Positions 6,481 through 13,031 of a DNA stretch of 13,031 bases are shown here, one piece after another. How positions within the stretch are numbered: position 1 is the first letter of the stretch; every line of letters begins with the position of its first letter. A program made the position numbers and the translations under genes. The notes under the pieces were generated by a model. That model was not told where the DNA came from and made no database searches. It worked only from the letters and a program-made list of their open reading frames with translations. This DNA comes from Ruminococcus sp. UBA7477 (GTDB lineage: Bacteria; Bacillota; Clostridia; Oscillospirales; Ruminococcaceae): positions 11,215 through 24,245 of the forward strand of contig DLOT01000079.1 of NCBI GenBank assembly GCA_002479715.1, in the 5' to 3' direction.

Positions 6481-7476
6481 ATGAGCAAAATAGTTAACGG
6501 TCAGTCTATCCCGAATATGCCGTGGCAGGACAGGCCCGAGGGCTGCAAGGAAGTAGTCTGGAGATACTCCGAGAACCCGATCATCCCGCGCGACCTTATC
6601 CCTACATCAAACTCTATTTTCAACTCGGCGGTAGTTCCTTTTGAGGGCAAATTTGCAGGTGTTTTCCGCTGCGATGACAAGCAGAGAAATATGGAGCTTC
6701 ACGCAGGCTTTTCCGATGACGGAATACACTGGAACATCAACCCCGAAAGAATCGTTTTCGAGCAGGCTGACAAGTCTACAGAGGAAGTCAATCAGTGGGG
6801 CTACGGCTATGACCCCAGAGTATGCTGGATAGAGGACAGATACTGGGTAACATGGTGCAATGCCTACGGCTGGAAGCCTACGATCGGCGTTGGATACACC
6901 TTCGACTTCAAGACCTTCTATCAGTGTGAGAATGCATTCCTGCCCTTCAACAGAAACGGCGTGCTGTTCCCGAGAAAGGTAAACAATAAATACCTGATGT
7001 TCTCGCGTCCATCCGATTCAGGTCACACACCTTTCGGCGATATGTATATTTCTCAGTCCCCCGATATGAAATACTGGGGCGAGCACAGACACGTTATGGG
7101 TCCGCTCAGAAGCTGGGAGTCAAAGAAGATAGGTGCAGGCCCGATCCCGATAGAGATCGACGAGGGCTGGCTGTGCTTCTACCACGGCGTTCTTGAAAGC
7201 TGCAACGGCTTTGTGTACAGCTTCTCCGCCTGCATTCTCGACAAGGACGAGCCTTGGAAGGTCAAGTACCGCTGCGCAGAATATCTCATCAACCCGCGTG
7301 AGATCTATGAGTGCGTCGGCGATGTTCAGAACGTTACATTCCCCTGTGCGACACTTTGCGACAAGGACACTGGCAGGATCGCGATCTACTACGGCTGTGC
7401 CGATACGGTTGTAGGTCTGGCATTCTGCAAGCTTGACGAGGTTGTTGAATACGTTAAGTCGCATTCTTCCGTTTGA
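6481..7476 (+). CDS. GH130 beta-1,4-mannoside phosphorylase (mannooligosaccharide phosphorylase type)
   Basis: A 331-residue cytosolic five-bladed propeller enzyme that phosphorolyses beta-1,4-mannosides, releasing alpha-mannose 1-phosphate. WGYGYDPRVCWIEDRYW contains the family catalytic Asp (Asp111). NSAVVPFEGKFAGVFRCDD, NRNGVLFPRK and HTPFGDMYISQSPD fit the phosphate and substrate-binding blades. The short length and N-terminus IVNGQSIPNMPWQDRPEG point to subfamily GH130_2, which includes beta-1,4-mannooligosaccharide phosphorylases and mannosyl-N-acetylglucosamine phosphorylases; sequence alone does not separate these. The longer mannosylglucose phosphorylases (GH130_1) fit less well. GAGAGGTGG just before ATG 6481 sets the start. 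It has its own promoter and terminator. Together with cellobiose phosphorylase it suggests phosphorolytic use of cellulose and mannan or glucomannan fragments. Confidence 0.92.
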   Translation: MSKIVNGQSIPNMPWQDRPEGCKEVVWRYSENPIIPRDLIPTSNSIFNSAVVPFEGKFAGVFRCDDKQRNMELHAGFSDDGIHWNINPERIVFEQADKSTEEVNQWGYGYDPRVCWIEDRYWVTWCNAYGWKPTIGVGYTFDFKTFYQCENAFLPFNRNGVLFPRKVNNKYLMFSRPSDSGHTPFGDMYISQSPDMKYWGEHRHVMGPLRSWESKKIGAGPIPIEIDEGWLCFYHGVLESCNGFVYSFSACILDKDEPWKVKYRCAEYLINPREIYECVGDVQNVTFPCATLCDKDTGRIAIYYGCADTVVGLAFCKLDEVVEYVKSHSSV

Positions 7477-7523
7477 TATTAACGGAAAGGTATCCCGAAT
7501 AGTTTTCGGATAATAAAAAGCAT

Positions 7524-7571
7524 ACGCCATAGCATTGTTGAGCGGTGTTCAACAGTGCTGTGGCGTTTTTT
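7524..7571 (+). terminator. Intrinsic terminator after the GH130 gene
   Basis: ACGCCA (7524-7529) pairs with TGGCGT (7561-7566), and the inner arms GTTGA/TCAAC and AGCA/TGCT continue a long, slightly interrupted stem. Six T follow (7566-7571). Confidence 0.88.
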
Positions 7572-7572
7572 G

Positions 7573-7601
7573 TTGACAGTCGGTTGGAGATGTGCTATAA
7601 T
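7573..7601 (+). promoter_or_regulatory. Perfect-consensus sigma-A promoter of the HAD gene
   Basis: TTGACA (7573-7578), 17 bases, TATAAT (7596-7601). It begins one base after the T tract of the preceding terminator, so the HAD gene is transcribed independently and probably constitutively. Confidence 0.92.
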
Positions 7602-7640
7602 TTCGCTGAGATAGGTCGGAATGATTGAGGTATAAATATC

Positions 7641-8264
7641 ATGGATAAAAAAGTCAAATGGATATTTTTTGATGTTGGAACAACGCTTGTTGACGAAACG
7701 GAGGCATATGATCATCGTATCAGGGATGCGATTGCCGGCACGGACATCACGTTTGAGCAGTTTCAGGAAAAGAGATGCTTTTTTGCTAAACAGAATCTGA
7801 AAGGTGATTTGGAGGCAATCAAATATTTCGGATTGACGAAAACACCTTGGCATAAAGAAGATGAAATTCCATATCCGGATGCCGAAGATATATTGCAGTA
7901 TCTATGCGGCAAAGGATATAAGATTGGAGTCATTGCCAATCAATCGGCGGGTACTGCCAAGCGGCTCGAAGGGTGGGGACTTCTGAAATACATAGATGTT
8001 GTTGCGGCATCTGCTGAACTCGGAGTTGCAAAACCCGACAGGGGCATTTTCGATAAAGCATTTGAAATAGCCGGGTGTACGGCGCAGGAAGCCGTAATGG
8101 TCGGGGACAGACTTGATAATGATATCAGCCCTGCAAAGGAACTGGGAATGAAGACCGTATGGATCAGGCAGGGCTTTGCAATTTATCAGAATCCTCAAAG
8201 AGCTGAAGAACAGCCGGATTACATAGTAGATAATCTTTCAGGATTAAAAGAAATATTTCAATAA
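7641..8264 (+). CDS. HAD-superfamily hydrolase (subclass IA phosphatase-like)
   Basis: A 207-residue cytosolic Rossmannoid hydrolase, probably a small-molecule phosphatase. Motif I is FFDVGTTL with nucleophile Asp11; the usual second Asp at +2 is Gly13, as in HAD proteins with a DVGGTL-type motif. Motif II is GVIANQSAG (Ser102), motif III is Lys131 in VAKPDRGIF, and motif IV is VGDRLDNDI (Asp156, Asp161). A helical cap (residues 18-85) lies between motifs I and II. GAGGT at 7627-7631 sets the ATG. Codon use is visibly more AT-rich than that of GH130 or gdhA, so it may have a different history. The substrate is unknown; processing of sugar phosphates is possible but unproven. Confidence 0.9.
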   Translation: MDKKVKWIFFDVGTTLVDETEAYDHRIRDAIAGTDITFEQFQEKRCFFAKQNLKGDLEAIKYFGLTKTPWHKEDEIPYPDAEDILQYLCGKGYKIGVIANQSAGTAKRLEGWGLLKYIDVVAASAELGVAKPDRGIFDKAFEIAGCTAQEAVMVGDRLDNDISPAKELGMKTVWIRQGFAIYQNPQRAEEQPDYIVDNLSGLKEIFQ

Positions 8265-8282
8265 ACTGAATGTCAACATACA

Positions 8283-8329
8283 AAAAGCCCGAAAGCGGTT
8301 TTACTGCCGCCCTCGGGCTTATTCTTTTT
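8283..8329. terminator. Bidirectional terminator between HAD and gdhA
   Basis: AAGCCCGA (8285-8292) and TCGGGCTT (8313-8320) form the outer stem, with GCGG/CCGC pairing inside. The plus strand ends in ATTCTTTTT and the minus strand in TTTTTG, so it can serve both convergent genes. Confidence 0.9.
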
Positions 8330-8353
8330 AGTTGTTTGGGTCAGCGTATCAGA

Positions 8354-9700
8354 TCAAACGCAGCCCTGAGCCTTCATAGCTTCTGCAACCTTGAGGAAGC
8401 CTGCGATGTTAGCTCCGGCCATATAGTTGCCTTCCTCGCCGTATTCCTTGGCAGCTTCGTCGCAAGCCTTGAAGATGTTGATCATAATGTTGTGCAGCTT
8501 AGCATCAACCTCCTCGAAGGTCCATGCGAGTCTTTCGCTGTTCTGGCTCATCTCAAGACCCGAGGTAGCTACGCCGCCGGCGTTTGCAGCCTTTGCAGGA
8601 CCGAAGAGAACCTTGTTTGCAAGATAAGTATTGATAGCTTCGGGAGTCGAAGGCATATTCGCACCCTCACAAACGACCTTGCAGCCGTTCTTAACGAGGA
8701 TCTCAGCGCTTTCACCGTCGATCTCATTCTGAGTAGCGCAGGGGAGAGCAATGTCGCAGGGGATTGTCCAGATGCCCTTGCAACCTTCATGATACTCTGC
8801 TGTAGGAACAGCATCAAGATATTCCTTGATTCTGCCGCGCTTAACTTCCTTGATCTCCTTGACAACGTCGAGCTTGATGCCGTCCTTGTCATAGATGTAT
8901 CCGTTGGAGTCGGACATTGCAACGACCTTTGCACCGTATGAAGTAGCCTTTTCGTTGGCGTAAATAGCAACATTGCCCGAGCCGGAGATCACGACTGTCT
9001 TGCCCTCAAAGCTCATGCCGTTAGCCTTGAGCATTTCGTTGGTGAAGTAGCAAACGCCGTATCCGGTTGCCTGTGTTCTTGCGAGTGAGCCACCGTAGGT
9101 AAGGCCCTTGCCGGTCAGAACGCCTGTGAACTCGTTGCGGATTCTCTTGTACTGGCCGAACATATAGCCGATCTCGCGTGCGCCTGTTCCGATATCGCCG
9201 GCAGGAACGTCTGTGTCGGCGCCGATATGCTTGCAGAGCTCTGTCATGAAGCTCTGGCAGAAGCGCATAACCTCTCCGTCGCTCTTGCCCTTGGGGTCGA
9301 AGTCGGAACCGCCCTTGCCGCCGCCCATAGGCAGAGAGGTCAGGCTGTTCTTGAAGATCTGCTCGAAGCCGAGGAACTTGATGATGCCGATGTATACGGA
9401 CGGGTGAAGTCTGATACCGCCCTTGTAAGGACCGATAGCCGAGTTGAACTGAACTCTGAAGCCGCGGTTTACCTGAACCTTGCCGTTGTCATCTACCCAC
9501 GGAACGCGGAAGATTATCTGCCTTTCAGGCTCAACAAGTCTTTCAACTACGCCGGCCTCAACGAGGTCGGGTCTTTTTTCGATTACGGGTTCAATGCTCT
9601 CAAAAACTTCTGTTACCGCCTGAATGAATTCCGGCTCGCCGGGATTTCTCTTCTTAACGGTCTCGAGGATATTCTTGAGATATTCGTTTGTCAGTGCCAT
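8354..9700 (-). CDS. gdhA: Glutamate dehydrogenase, hexameric, NADP-type
   Basis: A 448-residue cytosolic enzyme that makes glutamate from 2-oxoglutarate and ammonia. Catalytic residues match those of Clostridium symbiosum GDH with a constant offset of four: Lys93 in GPYKGG, Lys117 in FKNSLT, Lys129 in GGGKGGSD, and Asp169 in PAGDIGTG. The dinucleotide fold shows VVISGSGNVA followed by MSDSNG. The overall length of about 450 and LPMGGGKGGSDFDPKGK are typical of the NADP-linked small hexameric enzyme used in ammonia assimilation; coenzyme choice is inferred from family. The start is ATG at 9700, with GGAGGT seven bases upstream; an ATG five codons earlier overlaps that ribosome binding site. 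It is divergent from the ACT-hom-thrB operon and has a palindrome over its promoter. Confidence 0.97.
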   Translation of the reverse strand: MALTNEYLKNILETVKKRNPGEPEFIQAVTEVFESIEPVIEKRPDLVEAGVVERLVEPERQIIFRVPWVDDNGKVQVNRGFRVQFNSAIGPYKGGIRLHPSVYIGIIKFLGFEQIFKNSLTSLPMGGGKGGSDFDPKGKSDGEVMRFCQSFMTELCKHIGADTDVPAGDIGTGAREIGYMFGQYKRIRNEFTGVLTGKGLTYGGSLARTQATGYGVCYFTNEMLKANGMSFEGKTVVISGSGNVAIYANEKATSYGAKVVAMSDSNGYIYDKDGIKLDVVKEIKEVKRGRIKEYLDAVPTAEYHEGCKGIWTIPCDIALPCATQNEIDGESAEILVKNGCKVVCEGANMPSTPEAINTYLANKVLFGPAKAANAGGVATSGLEMSQNSERLAWTFEEVDAKLHNIMINIFKACDEAAKEYGEEGNYMAGANIAGFLKVAEAMKAQGCV

Positions 9701-9734
9701 TTTGAAAACCTCCATTTACAGTATTAACTTAAAA

Positions 9735-9760
9735 AAGTATGGTATAATCATATCATACTT
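9735..9760. promoter_or_regulatory. 26-bp palindrome over the gdhA promoter (candidate operator)
   Basis: AAGTATGGTAT (9735-9745) and ATATCATACTT (9750-9760) are inverted arms matching at 10 of 11 positions around AATC. The palindrome covers the predicted gdhA -10 box (9747-9752) and the start of transcription. The regulator is unknown. Confidence 0.55.
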
Positions 9761-9775
9761 CGCTATGAATTGCAA
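9747..9775 (-). promoter_or_regulatory. Sigma-A promoter of gdhA
   Basis: On the minus strand TTGCAA (9775-9770), 17 bases, TATGAT (9752-9747). The predicted start near 9740 leaves a leader of about 40 bases before the ATG. Confidence 0.75.
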
Positions 9776-9909
9776 GAGCTTTTTGCAAACATTTCAGTTT
9801 TTTTTACTTTTCCGCTGTTTGCCGTCATAAATCCGCCCGATTTGGGAGATTTGCAGAGCGAAGTTTCATAAAGAGAAGGCGGACAAAAGAGAAAATTGTA
9901 AAAAAGCTG

Positions 9910-9938
9910 TTGACAAACAGCGAAAAGTGTGGTATAGT
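9910..9938 (+). promoter_or_regulatory. Sigma-A promoter of the ACT-hom-thrB-azlC operon
   Basis: TTGACA (9910-9915), 17 bases, TATAGT (9933-9938). The -35 box lies inside an inverted repeat, GCTGTT/AACAGC (9906-9921). No T-box, riboswitch or leader-peptide attenuator is visible in the roughly 40-base leader. Confidence 0.85.
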
Positions 9939-9982
9939 TGTTTTTGCGTCAAACACATTTGTTTTCGGGAGGCGTACGCATT

Positions 9983-10426
9983 ATGCCGCTTGGCTCGGAT
10001 TATGTTGTCGTGAGGGCGGAGGCTCTGCCCGATGTATTTATTAAGGTGCTGGAGGCCAAGAGGCTGCGGGCTATGGGGGAGGCAAAAAACTCCGCAGAGG
10101 CCTGCCGCGCCGTCGGCATCTCACGCAGCGCATATTATAAATATAAGGATTCGGTGTTCACATATGCCGACAGGCTGTCAAACAAAATAGTATCAATGTG
10201 TCTGATACTGCGTGACGAGAAGGGTGTTTTGTCGGAGATAATATCAAAGCTTTACGAATACAACGTTAATATTCTGACTGTCAATCAGAACATTCCCGTC
10301 GATTCGGCGGCGACGGTGACCGTGTCTTTTCGCTTTGAGGGCGAGAAAACGGACGTTTCGGTTATCGGCGAGGAGCTGAAAAGGCTTCGCGGAGTAGTGA
10401 GCGTCAAGCTGATTTCGGGCGAATAA
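9983..10426 (+). CDS. ACT domain protein, UPF0735 (PheB-like), with N-terminal HTH-like segment
   Basis: A 147-residue protein, the same length as Bacillus PheB of the UPF0735 family. Residues 36-57 (NSAEACRAVGISRSAYYKYKDSV in full, key residues Ala38, Gly45, Ser47 and Tyr51) look like a helix-turn-helix, and residues 70-145 form an ACT domain (DEKGVLSEIISKLYEYNVNI is its ligand-side core), a fold that binds amino acids. It probably senses an aspartate-family or aromatic amino acid. ATG at 9983 follows GGGAGG at 9967-9972; an upstream in-frame TTG at 9938 lies in the -10 box and cannot be the start. It heads the operon with hom 47 bases downstream, which favours threonine or methionine over phenylalanine as the relevant signal; that is inference. 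Confidence 0.9.
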   Translation: MPLGSDYVVVRAEALPDVFIKVLEAKRLRAMGEAKNSAEACRAVGISRSAYYKYKDSVFTYADRLSNKIVSMCLILRDEKGVLSEIISKLYEYNVNILTVNQNIPVDSAATVTVSFRFEGEKTDVSVIGEELKRLRGVVSVKLISGE

Positions 10427-10473
10427 AACCGTCAATAATAATATGACGATCAATGAAAGGACTGTAAATAAAA

Positions 10474-11715
10474 ATGGGAAGCAAAGCAGCGGTAATAGGA
10501 TATGGAGTTGTAGGCTCGGGAACTGTCGAGCTTTTTGAAAAGAACAAGGCTAAGATAGAAAAGAACATCGGCAGGGAGGTCACACTTGCATATATTCTTG
10601 ATCTGAAGGATTTTCCCGACAGTCCCTATGCCGACAGAATGATAAAAGACTTCAATATTATCCTGAACGATCCGGAGGTCGAGGTCGTTGCCGAGGTCGT
10701 CGGCGGAACTACTTTTGCATATAATTATACAAAGGCACTGCTTGAGGCTGGCAAAAGCGTTGTTACCTCAAATAAGGAGCTTGTTGCAAAAAAAGGCGCA
10801 GAGCTTTTGAAGATCGCTAAGGAGCATGGCTGCAACTATCTTTTTGAGGCAAGCGTCGGCGGCGGAATACCGATCATCCGCCCGATCTATAAATGCCTTG
10901 CCGGAAATACTATTGAGGAGATAACGGGCATCCTGAACGGCACGACAAATTTCATTCTGACAAAAATGATCAGAGAACAGCTTTCTTTTGATGAAGCACT
11001 CAGACAGGCTCAGGCAAACGGATACGCCGAGGCTGATCCGACTGCCGACATCGAGGGTATTGACGCCTGCCGGAAGATATGTATTCTCGGCTCTCTTGCT
11101 TACGGCAGACATATTGATCCTGACAGGATACACTGCTCGGGAATATCGAGGATCACTATGGCCGACGTTGAGTATGCAGACGTTGCAGGCTATGTTATAA
11201 AGCTTATTGGCTCGGTAAGACAGACGCAGGACGGTAAGGTGTCCGCGATGGTCTGCCCTCGGCTTGTGTCGAAAAAGCATCTGTTTTCTCATGTTGACGA
11301 TGTTTATAATGCGATCTGCGTTAAGGGCGACGGAGTTGGCGACGCGGTGTTCTACGGAAGGGGAGCCGGAAAGCTTCCCACAGCTTCGGCTGTTGTCGGA
11401 GATATTATCGACGCTTTGAAGCACAGAAACACCAACATCGGTGTTTATTGGGAGCAAAAAGATGAGGACTTTTTGCTGCCCTATAAGGACGATGATGCTG
11501 CACTGTATGTGAGGGTCAAGGGCGACGGCGCAAGAGAGATGACAAAGGGACTGTCGGCGACCTTCGGCAATCTTATCTTTCTGGACAGACGCACCGCCCA
11601 CAGTGAGGACGAGGTCGCGTTTATAACGCCTTATATAAAGGAGAGCGAGCTTGACAAGAGCCTTGCTATCATCTCACACTCGCTTTCGATCGAAAGCAAA
11701 ATAAGACTGCTTTGA
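10474..11715 (+). CDS. hom: Homoserine dehydrogenase
   Basis: A 413-residue cytosolic enzyme reducing aspartate semialdehyde to homoserine, the branch point to threonine and methionine. The N-terminal NAD(P)-binding motif is VIGYGVVGSG (residues 7-16). SNKELVAKKG carries Lys101, and GILNGTTNFILTKM (152-165) followed by GYAEADPTADIEGIDACRK holds Asp197 and Lys201, the catalytic pair. GRGAGKLPTASAVVGDI is also family-typical. The C-terminal 70 residues form an ACT-like regulatory region (ALYVRVKGDG onward) that is slightly short for the family. AAAGGA precedes the ATG. It is a monofunctional enzyme; no aspartokinase is fused or adjacent. The gene follows an ACT-domain protein and is 19 bases ahead of thrB, so all are probably co-transcribed. 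Confidence 0.97.
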   Translation: MGSKAAVIGYGVVGSGTVELFEKNKAKIEKNIGREVTLAYILDLKDFPDSPYADRMIKDFNIILNDPEVEVVAEVVGGTTFAYNYTKALLEAGKSVVTSNKELVAKKGAELLKIAKEHGCNYLFEASVGGGIPIIRPIYKCLAGNTIEEITGILNGTTNFILTKMIREQLSFDEALRQAQANGYAEADPTADIEGIDACRKICILGSLAYGRHIDPDRIHCSGISRITMADVEYADVAGYVIKLIGSVRQTQDGKVSAMVCPRLVSKKHLFSHVDDVYNAICVKGDGVGDAVFYGRGAGKLPTASAVVGDIIDALKHRNTNIGVYWEQKDEDFLLPYKDDDAALYVRVKGDGAREMTKGLSATFGNLIFLDRRTAHSEDEVAFITPYIKESELDKSLAIISHSLSIESKIRLL

Positions 11716-11734
11716 TAAAAGGAAATGCTTCGGA

Positions 11735-12628
11735 ATGGTTAATATTCGTATTCCCGCTACTTCGGCAAACCTCGGCGCAGGCTTTGATGCGCTGGGGCTT
11801 GCCGTTAGTATGTATAATTATGTGCAAATGGAGGAAAGCGATCGCCTTGAAATAATCTCCGAGGACGGCGCTCAGATCCCCACAGACGAAAACAATATGA
11901 TCTTTACTGCGGCAAAGGATCTGTATGAGGTCTGCGGCAAAAGACTGGACGGTATGAAAATAGTGCAGACCAACGGCATACCTATGACGAGGGGACTCGG
12001 CTCATCATCCGCCTGCATCGTTGCAGGGCTTGTGGGCGCAAACAGACTGCTCGGCTCGCCTTTATGTACCGACGATCTTGTTAATCTTTCGGCACAGATC
12101 GAAGGTCACCCGGACAACACAGCTCCGGCGCTTCTGGGCGGCATCGTTACAGCAGTCTTTGACGGAAAGAGAGTCCATTGGGTAAAGCAGGAGGTTTTTA
12201 CAAAGCTGAAGCTTGCGGCGGTCATTCCCGATTTTGAGCTTAGCACCGCTAAGGCAAGAGCGTGCCTGCCTAAACAGATAGACTTTAAGGACGCGGTATA
12301 TAATCTTTCGAGAGCCGCACTTTTTTCGGCGTCCTTGCTGACAGGAAAGTTTGAGAACCTGAGAACGGGTGTTGACGACAGACTTCATCAGCCATACAGG
12401 ATCGGGCTTATCCCCGGGGCGAACGAGGTTTTTGATATTGTTTACGCTCACGGCGCTTATGCCGCTTATATCAGCGGTGCAGGGCCGACGATCATGGCTA
12501 TTGCCGATGAGGAAAACGAGTTTTTTGCGGGAAAGGTTCGATTCTCGCTCGAAAATGCAGGTCTTGGCAGCTGGAGAGTTGCCGAGCTTAAAATTGATAA
12601 TACGGGTACTGAGATACAGGACGAATAA
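11735..12628 (+). CDS. thrB: Homoserine kinase (GHMP family)
   Basis: A 297-residue cytosolic kinase that phosphorylates homoserine with ATP on the way to threonine. The N-terminus IRIPATSANLGAGFDALGLA (residues 4-23) is a homoserine kinase hallmark, GLGSSSA (87-93) is the GHMP phosphate-binding loop, and EGHPDNTAPALLGG (about 123-136) and YISGAGPTIMA near the C-terminus are the other conserved motifs. Length is normal for the family. The ribosome binding site is modest (AAAGGA, about 11 bases from ATG), consistent with translation following hom, whose stop lies 19 bases upstream. Threonine synthase is not seen in the window. Confidence 0.97.
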   Translation: MVNIRIPATSANLGAGFDALGLAVSMYNYVQMEESDRLEIISEDGAQIPTDENNMIFTAAKDLYEVCGKRLDGMKIVQTNGIPMTRGLGSSSACIVAGLVGANRLLGSPLCTDDLVNLSAQIEGHPDNTAPALLGGIVTAVFDGKRVHWVKQEVFTKLKLAAVIPDFELSTAKARACLPKQIDFKDAVYNLSRAALFSASLLTGKFENLRTGVDDRLHQPYRIGLIPGANEVFDIVYAHGAYAAYISGAGPTIMAIADEENEFFAGKVRFSLENAGLGSWRVAELKIDNTGTEIQDE

Positions 12629-12647
12629 ACGGAGATGCAATAATATT

Positions 12648-13031
12648 TTGAGCAATAAGTTTCTCAAAGGAATGCGCGACGGAATACCCATAGCGCTCGG
12701 CTATCTTTCGGTGTCATTTACATTTGGAATGAAAGCCGTTGCCGACGGGCTGTTCTGGTGGGAGGCGCTGTTAATATCAATGAGCAATCTTACCTCGGCA
12801 GGGCAGTTCGCCGGGCTTTCGGTCATGAGCGCGGGCGGCTCTCTTGTTGAGATGGGAATGACACAGCTTGTGATAAATATGCGGTATGCGCTTATGTCGC
12901 TTTCACTGACACAGAAGCTGGACGGAGGTTTCGGCAGGGCAAAGAGATGGCTTTGCGGCTTCGGAATGACCGATGAGATATTCGCGGTGGCAAGCTCCGG
13001 CGCGGGGGCGGTTTCGGCGTCCTATATGGCA
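12648..13031 (+). CDS. azlC: AzlC-family amino acid permease, 5' part only
   Basis: The open frame continues to the end of the window and gives 128 residues with no stop. The reading FLKGMRDGIPIALGYLSVSF, then SNLTSAGQFAGLSVM, VINMRYALMSLSL and GFGMTDEIFAV fits the AzlC family, the large subunit of AzlCD branched-chain amino acid exporters in the membrane. The start is TTG at 12648 with GGAG at 12631-12634; the spacing of 13 is long, but the resulting N-terminus fits the family and the next ATG (12672) would cut into the conserved region. It lies 19 bases after thrB, so it belongs to the same operon. A small azlD partner is expected just beyond the window. The substrate could be branched-chain amino acids or, given the neighbours, threonine or homoserine; this is inference. 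Confidence 0.9.
   Translation, partial: MSNKFLKGMRDGIPIALGYLSVSFTFGMKAVADGLFWWEALLISMSNLTSAGQFAGLSVMSAGGSLVEMGMTQLVINMRYALMSLSLTQKLDGGFGRAKRWLCGFGMTDEIFAVASSGAGAVSASYMA

Noticed and set aside
8270..8941. Plus-strand 223-codon frame over gdhA.
   Set aside because: It starts inside a terminator and is antisense to a clearly real, strongly conserved gene.
9781..9905. Possible riboswitch, T-box or small RNA between gdhA and the threonine operon.
   Set aside because: It lies upstream of the operon promoter, and the 40-base leader downstream is too short; no conserved elements seen.
10430..10448. Inverted repeat CGTCA/TGACG between the ACT gene and hom.
   Set aside because: Five-bp arms with a nine-base loop and no T tract; likely chance, and the operon continues.
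10768..11601. Minus-strand 277-codon frame over hom.
   Set aside because: Antisense shadow of homoserine dehydrogenase; no family features and no ribosome binding site seen.
12062..12691. Minus-strand 209-codon frame over thrB.
   Set aside because: Antisense to homoserine kinase and azlC, which both carry strong family motifs.

Overview
The window looks like chromosomal DNA of a gut or rumen Firmicute (class Clostridia), most likely Ruminococcus or a close relative. The grounds are strong GGAGG-type ribosome binding sites, a cytosolic cellobiose phosphorylase close to a GH130 mannoside phosphorylase (a pairing known from Ruminococcus albus), a hexameric NADP-type glutamate dehydrogenase, and mixed moderate-GC codon use. 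The genus is an inference; no rRNA or other phylogenetic marker is present. I see no tRNA, rRNA, CRISPR array, insertion sequence or phage gene. No stretch of 300 bases lacks a gene.

Left third (1-4607, plus strand): an aldose 1-epimerase-like protein, a lipoprotein with an NTF2/DUF4878-like look, and a GH94 cellobiose phosphorylase, closed by a strong intrinsic terminator. There is no clear promoter or terminator between the three, so they may form one unit for phosphorolytic use of cellulose-derived disaccharides.

Small accessory block (4613-5712): two tandem minus-strand genes for tiny paralogous lipoproteins with near-identical signal peptides and a shared spaced Cys/His motif. Divergent to them is a minimal XRE-family regulator. 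A perfect inverted repeat, TTAGTAC-N6-GTACTAA, sits at the predicted transcription start of the lipoprotein genes. The block appears more AT-rich than its neighbours and is bounded by hairpin terminators. This is the best candidate for an undescribed system here.

Middle (5760-8330): a minus-strand dCMP deaminase with its own consensus promoter, a divergent GH130 mannoside phosphorylase preceded by paired CG-centred boxes 21 bp apart, then a HAD hydrolase behind a perfect TTGACA-N17-TATAAT promoter.

Right third (8354-13031): a minus-strand glutamate dehydrogenase (gdhA) whose -10 box lies inside a 26-bp near-perfect palindrome. Divergent to it is an operon of an HTH/ACT regulatory-type protein (UPF0735), homoserine dehydrogenase (hom), homoserine kinase (thrB) and the start of an AzlC-type amino acid exporter that runs off the window. 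Together these link ammonia assimilation, threonine/aspartate-family synthesis and probable amino acid efflux.
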